From Lysobacterales bacterium (GTDB taxonomy: Bacteria > Pseudomonadota > Gammaproteobacteria > Xanthomonadales > Xanthomonadaceae), in contig JAFLEA010000001.1 in NCBI GenBank assembly GCA_017302035.1, forward strand, positions 62,001 to 126,000: DNA of 64,000 bases, given 5' to 3'. Position numbers and translations under genes: made by a program. Shown here one piece after another: positions 1 to 7,089 of this stretch (within the stretch, counting starts at the first letter, position 1; the number at the start of each line of letters is the position of its first letter). The notes under the pieces were generated by a model, which was not told the DNA's origin, searched no databases, and saw only the letters and a list, made by a program, of their open reading frames with translations.

Positions 1-51
1 CGGTGGCGCGTTCCGGCAGGAGGGGTCGTGACGGGCCTCGCGGATACCGCC

Positions 52-960
52 TCAGACGTCGCCGCCGCTCGCCCAGCCCTCGCCGGTGCCGCGCTGGTGC
101 ACCCGGTCGCCTTCGCGTATTTCGCCGGCCGGGATCGTGTCCTGCGCGGCCAGCCGTGCATACAGCGGGGTGAAGTCCGGCTCGGTCGCGCGCATCAGCT
201 GTTCGAAGCTGTCGATCACGAAATAGGTCTTCTGGAAGGTGTCGATCCGGTAGCGGGTGCGCATGATCCGCTCCAGGTCGAAGCCGATCCGGTTGGGCGC
301 CGGCGAACCCAGCGCATGCAGCGACTCGCCGCTGGACGACACGATCCCGGCGCCGTAGATGCGCAGTCCGCCGGCTTGGCGGATCAGGCCGAACTCCACC
401 GTGTACCAGTACAGCCGGGTCAGGTTCTGCAGGGCCTCCGGCCCGAGCGCGTGCGCCTTCACCCCGCCGGCGCCGTAGGCCTGCATGTAGTCGGCGAACA
501 TCGGGTTCATCAGCAGCGGCACGTGGCCGAACAGGTCGTGGAACAGGTCCGGCTCGGCGATGTAGTCGATCTGTTCGGGACGGCGGATCCACCAGGTCAC
601 CGGGAAGCGGCGGTTGGCCAGGTGTTCGAAGAAGTCCAGTTCCGGCAACAGGCCTTCCACGCCGACCAGGGTCCAGCCGGTCGCGGCGCCAAGGACTTCG
701 TTGAGTTGGTCGAAGCGCGGGATTGCGCGCGCGTCCATGCCCATCGCGTCCTGGGCCTGCAGGAATTCGTCGCAGGCGCGGCCGACCAGCAGTTCGCGCT
801 GGCGCTGGTACAGCGCACCCCAGGTGCCGTGGTCGTCGCCGTCGTAGTCCAGCCACGGCTGCTCCACCACGGCGGTGGTGTAGACCGGGACGTAGCCCTT
901 GTCGGTTTGCATGCCTTCGGCGGGCTTGTACTCGACGCGGCGCGGTGCGGCTTCGGACAT
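52..960 (-). CDS. phhA: Phenylalanine 4-monooxygenase (phenylalanine hydroxylase)
   Basis: This 302-residue cytosolic enzyme hydroxylates L-phenylalanine to tyrosine using O2, non-haem iron and a tetrahydropterin cofactor, the first step of phenylalanine catabolism. The iron ligands are visible: HDLFGH supplies His141 and His146, and YWYTVEFG supplies Glu189, spaced as in bacterial aromatic amino acid hydroxylases. Length is normal for the short bacterial form without a regulatory ACT domain. The ATG at 960 begins MSEAAPRRVEYKP. The gene is divergent from an Lrp-type regulator, which probably controls it (inference). The family assignment is secure. Confidence 0.96.
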   Translation of the reverse strand: MSEAAPRRVEYKPAEGMQTDKGYVPVYTTAVVEQPWLDYDGDDHGTWGALYQRQRELLVGRACDEFLQAQDAMGMDARAIPRFDQLNEVLGAATGWTLVGVEGLLPELDFFEHLANRRFPVTWWIRRPEQIDYIAEPDLFHDLFGHVPLLMNPMFADYMQAYGAGGVKAHALGPEALQNLTRLYWYTVEFGLIRQAGGLRIYGAGIVSSSGESLHALGSPAPNRIGFDLERIMRTRYRIDTFQKTYFVIDSFEQLMRATEPDFTPLYARLAAQDTIPAGEIREGDRVHQRGTGEGWASGGDV

Positions 961-1023
961 GGAGGCGGGTTCCGGCGGTGACGGACCAGATTAGGACAGG
1001 CGCCGCGCAACGGGATTGCAAAG

Positions 1024-1083
1024 TTGCGCACCTATCGGCCAATGGCGCAACATCGTTGCGTAATAATGATGTTGCAAGGCAAC
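1024..1083. promoter_or_regulatory. Probable Lrp-type operator region between phhA and its divergent regulator
   Basis: Two inverted repeats lie in the 124-bp divergent gap. TTGCGC (1024-1029) faces GCGCAA (1045-1050), and GTTGC-AAG-GCAAC (1071-1083) ends one base before the regulator's ATG. The second contains the only plausible Shine-Dalgarno bases (AAGG) of that gene. An AT-rich stretch (TAATAATGAT) lies between them. Lrp/AsnC proteins often bind such repeats and autoregulate, so this is a reasonable operator, but it is inferred from symmetry only. Confidence 0.45.
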
Positions 1084-1084
1084 A

Positions 1085-1564
1085 ATGAAGGCCATACCTG
1101 CCCTAGACCGCACCGACCTGCGCCTGTTGGCCCTGCTCCAGCGCGACGGCCGGGCCAGCAATGCCGACCTGGCTGCTCAGGTGAACCTGTCGCCATCGGC
1201 CTGCCTGCGCCGGATCCAGCGCCTGGAAGCCAGCGGCGTGGTAGCCGGCTACGCCGCGCGGCTGGACCCGCAGGCGCTGGGCCTGGGCCTGCAGGCGTTC
1301 GTCCGGGTGCAATTGGAAAAGCACGGCGCGGCCGGGATCGAGCGCTTCGTGGAGGCGGTGCAGGACTGGGACGAGGTGGTGGCCTGCCATGCCCTGACCG
1401 GCGACATGGACTATCTGCTGCAGGTCTACGTGCGCGACCTGCAACACTTCTCCCGTTTCCTGCTCGACCGCCTGCTCGACGCCTCCGGAGTGGCCGATGT
1501 CAATTCCAGCTTCGTGCTGCGTACGGTGAAGGCCTCCGGCGGATTGCCGCTGCCGCCGGGCTAG
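1085..1564 (+). CDS. Lrp/AsnC family transcriptional regulator
   Basis: This 159-residue protein has the two-part Lrp/AsnC architecture. An N-terminal winged helix-turn-helix spans about residues 8-60 (LDRTDLRLLALLQRDGR, then NLSPSACLRRIQRLE). A C-terminal RAM ligand-sensing domain follows (about 65-150), including the GDMDYLLQV strand. Such proteins are octameric regulators of amino acid metabolism. Divergence from phhA suggests it senses phenylalanine or tyrosine and controls the hydroxylase; that role is inference. The ATG start lies directly behind an inverted repeat holding the Shine-Dalgarno, consistent with autoregulation. Confidence 0.93.
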   Translation: MKAIPALDRTDLRLLALLQRDGRASNADLAAQVNLSPSACLRRIQRLEASGVVAGYAARLDPQALGLGLQAFVRVQLEKHGAAGIERFVEAVQDWDEVVACHALTGDMDYLLQVYVRDLQHFSRFLLDRLLDASGVADVNSSFVLRTVKASGGLPLPPG

Positions 1565-1579
1565 CCCCGCGGCAGTGCC

Positions 1580-2476
1580 TCAAAGCGCGCCGGCCAATGG
1601 CTGGGCCAGTGCGGTCGCCTCGGCGGCGCAGTCGCGATCGGGTGCCAGGCCCTGCGCCCGCGCCGCAGCCAGTTCCGTCGTCGCCGCGTCCATGTCGGCG
1701 CGGAAAGCCGGATCCGACTGCAGCCGCGCGAAGGTGCCCGCGCCCAGGAAGCGCCCCTGCAGGATGTCGCTCTGCCAGTGCACGTTGCACACCAGCCTGC
1801 TCTCGCCGAAGTTGCGACCGCGCGCCAGCAGCGCGTCGGTGCGCTCGGGCGCGGCCTGGGTCAGCACCAGCGCCCACAGCCAGCCGATCGCGGTATGGCC
1901 CGAGGGATAGGAACCGTTGCCGCGCAGGTCCGCCTCGTCTTCCGGCGTGCAGGTCGGGGCGCCGTTCTCCACGAACGGCCGGGCGCGCTGGTAGCGCAGT
2001 TTGGCGCTGCGGGTGGACGCCGCCGCATCGGCGAGGGTGCGGCGCAGCAGTCGGTAGGTCGCCGGCGTGCGTTGCGGATCGAGGCCCACGCCCAGGGCAC
2101 AGGCGAAGGTGCCGGCAGCGAAGGGAAAGTCCAGGTCGGCGTCGTGCCGTGCCTGCTCGAAGCGCGGGGTGCCATGCAGGGCCAGCGCCGCGCGCATCAC
2201 CTGGTGGTCCTGTTCCAGTGCCGCACTGCCGGCCGCTGGCGGGGCCGGCACCAGCGCCTGGCTGTCGGGGACGGCGGTGGGGGCCAGATAGCCGATCGCC
2301 CGGCCGGGCCGGCTCTCGGGGACCGCCGCCGGGGCGACCGTGCCGCCCGTGGCATCGGCCGGCGCGGCCGCCGGCGAGCTTGCGCAGGCGGCCAGGAGCA
2401 TGGTCACGCACGCCATGGCCGGTGCACGCATTCGCGCCGGGGATGGGGAATCGGGAAGGAACCGGTGCAACTTCAT
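1580..2476 (-). CDS. Class A nonspecific acid phosphatase (PAP2 superfamily), probable lipoprotein
   Basis: The 298-residue protein carries the full PAP2/class A acid phosphatase signature: K-x6-RP (KLRYQRARP), PSGHTAIG, and SR-x5-H-x3-D (SRLVCNVHWQSD). These enzymes remove phosphate from organic monoesters in the periplasm. A lipobox-like MLLAACASS near residue 30 suggests membrane anchoring. The chosen ATG has GAGG seven bases upstream and overlaps the preceding stop (TGATG). An internal ATG at 2431 would give a more typical signal peptide but has no visible Shine-Dalgarno. It lies downstream of the rhomboid gene and a 66-codon ORF on the same strand. Confidence 0.9.
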   Translation of the reverse strand: MKLHRFLPDSPSPARMRAPAMACVTMLLAACASSPAAAPADATGGTVAPAAVPESRPGRAIGYLAPTAVPDSQALVPAPPAAGSAALEQDHQVMRAALALHGTPRFEQARHDADLDFPFAAGTFACALGVGLDPQRTPATYRLLRRTLADAAASTRSAKLRYQRARPFVENGAPTCTPEDEADLRGNGSYPSGHTAIGWLWALVLTQAAPERTDALLARGRNFGESRLVCNVHWQSDILQGRFLGAGTFARLQSDPAFRADMDAATTELAAARAQGLAPDRDCAAEATALAQPLAGAL

Positions 2477-2676
2477 CAGGTGGCCTCGGGCAGGTCGAAC
2501 GGCGCGGCGGCATCCCGTCCCGCGCGCAGCGTGTCGAGCAGTTCTTCGCCGGCATCATGCCGGCACTCCCGGCACATGATGCCGGCGTGCCCGCATTCGT
2601 GCACGAATGCGGACTTCGGCGTCCGCGGCGCGATGCGGCATCCCGGTCCGTGGATACCGGAGGTGGCACCGGGCAT
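2476..2676 (-). CDS. Putative 66-residue Cys/His-containing small protein, coupled on both sides
   Basis: I do not recognise this ORF. Its ATG overlaps the rhomboid stop as TGATG, and its stop overlaps the phosphatase start as TGATG, so it fills the space between two genes exactly and in one open frame. The product begins MPGATSGIHGPGCRIAPRTP and contains HECGHAGIMCRECRHD, a Cys/His cluster that could bind a metal, followed by an acidic helix-like segment. Against it, the same DNA holds strong palindromes including a perfect 22-bp one, which would suit a non-coding repeat. Either reading is possible. Confidence 0.4.
   Translation of the reverse strand: MPGATSGIHGPGCRIAPRTPKSAFVHECGHAGIMCRECRHDAGEELLDTLRAGRDAAAPFDLPEAT
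2548..2612. repeat. Cluster of palindromes between rhomboid and phosphatase genes
   Basis: GCCGGCATCATGCCGGC (2548-2564) is an odd palindrome around a central C. Part of it recurs as ATGATGCCGGC just downstream. At 2591-2612 there is a perfect 22-bp palindrome made of CCGCATTCGTG and its exact reverse complement. It may be an extragenic repeat, a regulator site or an mRNA structure within the possible small ORF. Copies elsewhere in the genome would decide. Confidence 0.6.
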
Positions 2677-3449
2677 CACTCCGGCGGCGTCTGCGGCCGT
2701 TCCGGGAATGGCAGTACCTTGCCCCGCGCCCCGTCGTCTTTCCCGCGTCGCCACAGCACCGGCACTTCGTCGGGTACCTCCGGCTCCAGGCCGTCGCGAT
2801 CGCCGGAGGAGGCCCTGGCGTCGTCCTCGACCTCCCAGCTGTAGCGCTTGCGCGGCGCCTGCGGGTCCAGGCGGCGGAACAGGAATGCGGAAATCACCCC
2901 GGCGATGGCGCCGCCCAGGTGCGACTGCCAGGAAATGCCGTCGCCGTGCGGCAGTACGGTCAGCACCGAACCGCCATAGAACAGCATGACGATCATGCCC
3001 GCGGCGATCGAGGGCCGGTCGCGGCGCAGCAGGCCGAGCGTGGTGACCATGAACATCAGGCCGTGGGTCACGCCGCTGGCGCCGAGGTGGCGGGTGCCCT
3101 CCTCGCCCAGCAACCAGGCGCCCAGGCCGGAACCCAGCCACATCAGCGGCAACGCGCGCAGGGTGGCGCGCGGATACACGCTGCCGGCCAGGGTGCCCAG
3201 GATCAGCAGCGCGGTGGCATTGGCCGCCAGGTGCGCGATCGAACCGTGCAGCAACGGCGCGGTCAGCAGGCCGAGCAGGCCGGACAGTTCGCGCGGGGCC
3301 ACCGCCATGGCCGATACCGGCAAGCGCGGCTGCAGGGCGAAGATCACCACCAGCAGGCCGACGAAACCCAGGCTGAGGTTGAAGGCGAGCGCCAGCCGGC
3401 GGCGGTCGCGTTCGGCGGCGGTCATGGGGACGGCGGGTTTGCGGGGCAT
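2676..3449 (-). CDS. Rhomboid family intramembrane serine protease
   Basis: This 257-residue polytopic membrane protein has the rhomboid catalytic dyad. GASG at residues 123-126 provides Ser125 and QSHLGG provides His177. The conserved HGSIAHLAAN (His68, His73, Asn77) motif is present in the second membrane segment. Rhomboids cleave transmembrane segments of other proteins within the bilayer. After the membrane core (about residue 190) there is a hydrophilic, charged tail of roughly 65 residues, presumably cytosolic. Its stop overlaps the start of the 66-codon ORF. Substrate unknown. Confidence 0.93.
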   Translation of the reverse strand: MPRKPAVPMTAAERDRRRLALAFNLSLGFVGLLVVIFALQPRLPVSAMAVAPRELSGLLGLLTAPLLHGSIAHLAANATALLILGTLAGSVYPRATLRALPLMWLGSGLGAWLLGEEGTRHLGASGVTHGLMFMVTTLGLLRRDRPSIAAGMIVMLFYGGSVLTVLPHGDGISWQSHLGGAIAGVISAFLFRRLDPQAPRKRYSWEVEDDARASSGDRDGLEPEVPDEVPVLWRRGKDDGARGKVLPFPERPQTPPE

Positions 3450-3514
3450 GGGCGTTCCAGGGTCCGAACGGGAACCATGGCGGTCGCCGGTGGCCGAATC
3501 AAGTACCGCACCCG

Positions 3515-3543
3515 AAAAAAAGGGCGCGACGGATGTCGCGCCC
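3515..3543 (-). terminator. Rho-independent terminator after the lipoprotein gene
   Basis: Read on the minus strand, a perfect 9-bp stem GGGCGCGAC / GTCGCGCCC with a four-base loop is followed by seven T residues. It sits about 40 bases past the stop of the lipoprotein gene (3585) and before the rhomboid gene, so it separates the two transcripts. It is the clearest intrinsic terminator in the window. Confidence 0.93.
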
Positions 3544-3584
3544 CGGGAGGCTCGCTCTGCTGGGAGAGAGGCAGAGAGCGGGCT

Positions 3585-4076
3585 TTACTTTTTCACCTCG
3601 AAGTCCTTCGACTGCACCACCGCGCCGTCGAGGGAGACCTCGACCTTGTATTGCCCGGCCGGCAGGCCGCTGGGCATGCTGATCTGGAACGCGGTGACGC
3701 CGTCGCCGGTGAGGTTGAGGTCGCGGCTTTCCTCGTTCACGGTCTGGCCGTCCTGGAAGGTCCACTTCGCGGACAGCCTGCCCGGCACGGTGGCGGCCGC
3801 ATCGGCGGTGCGGGTGGTCACGGCGGCGAAGATCGTGTCTCCGGGCGCGAACGTGGCGGCGGGGGCGACGACGCGGTTGTCCGCGCCGACGCTGTTGCCC
3901 AGGTCCACCGACACCACGCTGGCGGCGGCGACAGGCGCCGCTTCGATCGGCGCGGGCGCCGGCGCGGTGGCGGCCGGGGCCGGAGGAGGCGCCGGTTCGG
4001 GCTTCTTGCAGGCGGACAGCGCGAGAGTGGCGGCCAGTGCGGCCGACAGCGGGTACAGGATGTGGTTGCGGCTCAT
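3585..4076 (-). CDS. Hypothetical lipoprotein with C-terminal beta-sandwich-like domain
   Basis: The 163-residue product starts with a signal peptide ending in the lipobox LSAC (Cys near residue 22), followed by a Pro/Ala-rich linker (about 25-55). The C-terminal domain (about 60-163) has alternating hydrophobic strands and ends GQYKVEVSLDGAVVQSKDFEVKK, which resembles Ig-like or macroglobulin-type sandwich folds. No catalytic motif is seen. A strong terminator follows directly and a separate start precedes the LysM gene side, so it is probably monocistronic. Function unknown; outer or inner membrane placement cannot be told here. Confidence 0.85.
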   Translation of the reverse strand: MSRNHILYPLSAALAATLALSACKKPEPAPPPAPAATAPAPAPIEAAPVAAASVVSVDLGNSVGADNRVVAPAATFAPGDTIFAAVTTRTADAAATVPGRLSAKWTFQDGQTVNEESRDLNLTGDGVTAFQISMPSGLPAGQYKVEVSLDGAVVQSKDFEVKK

Positions 4077-4127
4077 TGCGGGGAGTCCTCTGGGATCCGG
4101 GTGTTCGGATGGGGGCGCGGGCGCGGA

Positions 4128-4448
4128 TCAGGCCACTGCCGGCGGCTCGGGCTCGGTCGATGGGATCCTCAGCACCTGGCCGGGCTTGATCCGGTCCGGA
4201 TCGTCGAGCTGGTCGCGATTGGCCTCGAAGATCTTCGGCCAGGCGCTGGCCTTGCCGTAGAAGTGCTTGGCGATCTGCGACAGGTTGTCACCCTTGACAA
4301 CGGTGTACGTCGTCTGCTCGGGCGGATTGATGACCTCCTCGGTGGAAGTCACTCCACTCTGCACGGTGCTGAAATCCGGCCGTTCCGCCTCGGTGCTGCG
4401 GACGCCGCCCTGCACAGTGGAGAAGTCCGGCTTGTTCCCGGTGCTCAT
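4128..4448 (-). CDS. Small LysM-domain protein with duplicated N-terminal motif
   Basis: The 106-residue protein has one LysM domain at about residues 46-96 ([18 protein letters not shown], then [13 protein letters not shown]), the form found at the C-terminus of Kbp/YgaU-type proteins, but no BON domain and no signal peptide. Its N-terminus holds a duplicated 14-residue unit, [14 protein letters not shown] and [14 protein letters not shown], spaced 17 residues apart. LysM binds peptidoglycan or chitin; Kbp proteins bind potassium in the cytoplasm. Without export signals the second analogy is attractive, but it is inference. Confidence 0.85.
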   Translation of the reverse strand: MSTGNKPDFSTVQGGVRSTEAERPDFSTVQSGVTSTEEVINPPEQTTYTVVKGDNLSQIAKHFYGKASAWPKIFEANRDQLDDPDRIKPGQVLRIPSTEPEPPAVA

Positions 4449-4554
4449 TGCGCGTGTTCCGATGGTGGTGGAGGCGGCGCTACGGTGGCATACGCCCCGT
4501 TAAGGAATCATCTGTAGCGAGTGAAGCTTTTATCCGGACCGTCGCCGGGGTCGA

Positions 4555-5379
4555 TCACTGGCGCGGATCGCGCAGCGCGGCCGGCACCGGGCTACCGGAC
4601 GTGGCGCGCCAGGGGTTGATGTCCAGTCCGCCGCGCCGGGTGTAGCGCGCCTCCACCGACAGGCCGCCGGGCCGGCAGCGGCGCAGCACGTCGAGGAAGA
4701 TGCGTTCCACGCATTGCTCGTGGAATCCAGCGTGGTCGCGGTAGCCCACCAGGTAGCGCAGCAGGCCGGCGCGGTCGATGCGCGGACCGCGATAGCGCAG
4801 GTGCACGCTGGCCCAGTCGGGCTGGCCGGTGACCGGGCAGTTGGACTTGAGCAGGGCCGAGTGCAGGTACTCCTCGACCACGGCGCCGGGATCGGCGTGC
4901 AGGCAGTTGGCGTCGGGCGGGCCGTAGGCATCGAAGTCGGCTTCGAGGGCGTCCAGCGATTCGCCCGCGTCCGTGCCGGGCTCGAGCATGGGCGGCAGTC
5001 CGAACGCCACCGTCACCGGCGCGCCGGCCGATCGCGACAGGTCGGCGGCGATCCGCACGCGCAAGGCCTCGGCGTCGGCGAAGCGGGCGGCATTGAGCGA
5101 GTTGAGGTAGAGCTTGAGCGACTTGGATTCGACCAGGTTCGGCGAATCCGCCGGCACGTGCACGGTGGCGGTGGCGACTTGGGGTTTGCCCCGCGCGTCC
5201 AGCCAGCCCAGTTCGTAGGCGTGCCAGCGGTCGTGGCCGATGAACGGCAGCGCCGCCGCCGCATCCAGACCCAGTTCGGCGCGCGCGCCGGCACGCGGGA
5301 TCGGGAACAGCAGCGACGGGTCGTAGCGGGTCGGGTAGGCGACCTCGCGGCCGAGGCTGGAATCGTGGGGCGTGCTCAT
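4555..5379 (-). CDS. queF: NADPH-dependent 7-cyano-7-deazaguanine reductase
   Basis: QueF reduces preQ0 to preQ1 in queuosine tRNA modification. The 274-residue length matches the long, two-domain (E. coli YqcD) form. The QueF motif [11 protein letters not shown] is at residues 84-94, the nucleophile is Cys181 in [11 protein letters not shown] with Asp188 following, and [10 protein letters not shown] supplies the C-terminal substrate-binding part. The ATG lies exactly six bases after a TAGAAT hexamer, so the mRNA is probably leaderless. Gene neighbours are not queuosine genes. Confidence 0.96.
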   Translation of the reverse strand: MSTPHDSSLGREVAYPTRYDPSLLFPIPRAGARAELGLDAAAALPFIGHDRWHAYELGWLDARGKPQVATATVHVPADSPNLVESKSLKLYLNSLNAARFADAEALRVRIAADLSRSAGAPVTVAFGLPPMLEPGTDAGESLDALEADFDAYGPPDANCLHADPGAVVEEYLHSALLKSNCPVTGQPDWASVHLRYRGPRIDRAGLLRYLVGYRDHAGFHEQCVERIFLDVLRRCRPGGLSVEARYTRRGGLDINPWRATSGSPVPAALRDPRQ

Positions 5380-5385
5380 CCCCCC

Positions 5386-5391
5386 ATTCTA
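5386..5391 (-). promoter_or_regulatory. -10 box of queF, leaderless geometry
   Basis: On the minus strand TAGAAT is followed by six G residues and then the queF ATG at 5379. A -10 hexamer ending at -7 puts +1 on the A of the start codon. No convincing -35 is visible. Confidence 0.6.
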
Positions 5392-5402
5392 AGCGGCCGC
5401 CC

Positions 5403-6266
5403 CTATCCCTTCGGCGCCAGCGCGATCAGGGCGATGGCGAGCACCGCGAGCACGATCGCGATCCGGTTCAGCCGCGAGGTCCGCTCGCCGAACGCCAGGA
5501 CCCCCACCAGCGTGCCCACCAGCACCACGCCGATGTTCATGGTCGCGAACACCACCGCCGGGCTGTCCGGCAGCGCCTGGTGCGCGCGCACGTAGAAGAG
5601 GATGTTGCCGAAATTGAGCAGGCCCAGGAGCAGGCCGGCGCCGGCGTGGCGCAGCCCCGGGCGCACGCCGTGGCGTGCCCAACGCCAGCCCTGCCAGGCC
5701 AGCATGCCGGCGAAGGCCAGCGCGAACGCCACCAGCAACGCCGCGCCGGACGGCGTGCCGGCCATGGCCAGGCGCTTGAGCATCACGTCGACCACGGCGA
5801 AGCCGGCCCAGACCGCAAGCAGCAGCAACCAGCCCCTGCGGTCCGGCGCGGCATGCGCATCGGGGCGGGCGAGGATGCCCGCCACCGCACCCAGGCCCAG
5901 GGCCAGGCCCAGCAGCTTCTGCGCCCCGGCCTGTTCGCCGAACAGCAGGAACGCCGCCAGCAGCGAGAGCAGCAGCGACAGGCGCTGGGCCACGTCGGTG
6001 CGGACGATGCCGGCATGGCGCACGGCCGCGGCCAGGACCAGGAACAGGACCGGCAGCACGAAGGCCAGCGCCAGCAGTTCCGGCCAGGGCGCGCCGGGCT
6101 GGCGCAGCGCGCCCAGCGACGGCCGCAGGAACCACCAGGCCAGCAGAGAGGCGGCCAGGTAGTTCCAGGTCACCATCTGCGCCACGTCCAGCCCGCGCCG
6201 CGGCGCCAGCTTGAGCAGCACCGAGACCAGCACGCTGCAGGCCATGCTCAGCAGGATGAAATGCAT
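5403..6266 (-). CDS. EamA/DMT superfamily transporter
   Basis: The 287-residue product starts MHFILLSMACSVLVSVLLK and has about ten hydrophobic segments arranged as two EamA-like halves, as in drug/metabolite transporters. The second half contains NFGNILFYVRAHQALPDSPA and a C-terminal helix ending LIALAPKG. The reading frame extends upstream to 6686 but that part is not membrane-like and overlaps the hydrolase on the other strand, so the ATG at 6266 is preferred. Substrate cannot be told; these proteins export small metabolites such as amino acids. Confidence 0.85.
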   Translation of the reverse strand: MHFILLSMACSVLVSVLLKLAPRRGLDVAQMVTWNYLAASLLAWWFLRPSLGALRQPGAPWPELLALAFVLPVLFLVLAAAVRHAGIVRTDVAQRLSLLLSLLAAFLLFGEQAGAQKLLGLALGLGAVAGILARPDAHAAPDRRGWLLLLAVWAGFAVVDVMLKRLAMAGTPSGAALLVAFALAFAGMLAWQGWRWARHGVRPGLRHAGAGLLLGLLNFGNILFYVRAHQALPDSPAVVFATMNIGVVLVGTLVGVLAFGERTSRLNRIAIVLAVLAIALIALAPKG

Positions 6267-6411
6267 GCGTCGGGGGTCGTGGTGGTGGCGGGATAGTGTA
6301 GTTGCGCGTGTCGATGGAAAGGCACCGACTTCGGCCGCTGCCGGTTTCGGGATTCCCGCCTCTGGGACAACGAGCGAGCCGGCTGGCAGTGGGTGTGCAG
6401 ACGCTGGACTG

Positions 6412-6417
6412 TAGAAT
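6412..6417 (+). promoter_or_regulatory. -10 box of alpha/beta hydrolase gene, leaderless geometry
   Basis: TAGAAT, then GAGCGC, then the ATG at 6424. There is no Shine-Dalgarno in the six-base gap, so a leaderless transcript is the simplest reading. Confidence 0.6.
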
Positions 6418-6423
6418 GAGCGC

Positions 6424-7089
6424 ATGGCCCAGCCATCCTTCCCCGCCGCATCGGAAACCCTGTTGCTCGACGGCCCCGCCGGCGCGCTGGAGGTCGCCGT
6501 CGATTTTCCCGAGCCGGCCGACGCGCGTCCGCTGGTGGCGGTGGTCTGCCATCCGCTGCCGACCGAGGGCGGGACCATGCACAACAAGGTGGTGACCATG
6601 GCCGCGCGTGCGCTGCGCGAGTTGGGTGCGGTCACCGTGCGCTTCAATTTCCGCGGTACCGGGGCCTCGGCCGGTGGCTTCGACAATGGCCGTGGCGAGC
6701 GCGACGACCTGCGCGCGGTGGTGGACTGGGTCCAGGACGCGCGTCCGGGCGACCGCCTGTGGCTGGTCGGCTTCAGTTTCGGTGCCTACGTCAGCCTGGC
6801 CGCGGCGGCCGAACTGATGCCGGACGCGGTGATTTCCATCGCCCCGCCCGCCTCCGGCCGCGGCTGGGACTTTTCCGCCATCCAGGCGCCCGACGTACCG
6901 TGGCTGGTGGTCCAGGGCGATGCCGACGAGATCGTCGATCCGCAGGCGGTCTACGCGTGGATCGGCAGCTTGCCGCGCAAGCCGCAACTGGTACGGATGC
7001 ACGACACCAGCCATTTCTTCCACCGCAAGCTGATCGACCTGCGCGGCGCGATCCAGCACGAAACCCGGGCATGGCTGCCGCCGGCATGA
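6424..7089 (+). CDS. Alpha/beta hydrolase (dienelactone hydrolase-like)
   Basis: This 221-residue cytosolic hydrolase has an oxyanion-side motif CHPLPTEGG (residues 42-50), the nucleophile elbow GFSFGA (Ser118), an acid in GDADEIVD and a C-terminal His in DTSHFFHRK (about 197). It resembles the short COG2945 type of predicted alpha/beta hydrolases. Its stop overlaps the zapE start by ATGA, so the two are translationally coupled. Substrate unknown. Confidence 0.9.
   Translation: MAQPSFPAASETLLLDGPAGALEVAVDFPEPADARPLVAVVCHPLPTEGGTMHNKVVTMAARALRELGAVTVRFNFRGTGASAGGFDNGRGERDDLRAVVDWVQDARPGDRLWLVGFSFGAYVSLAAAAELMPDAVISIAPPASGRGWDFSAIQAPDVPWLVVQGDADEIVDPQAVYAWIGSLPRKPQLVRMHDTSHFFHRKLIDLRGAIQHETRAWLPPA

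Noticed and set aside
28..981. Plus-strand open frame antisense to phhA
   Set aside because: Composition and lack of motifs mark it as a shadow; phhA is unambiguous on the minus strand.
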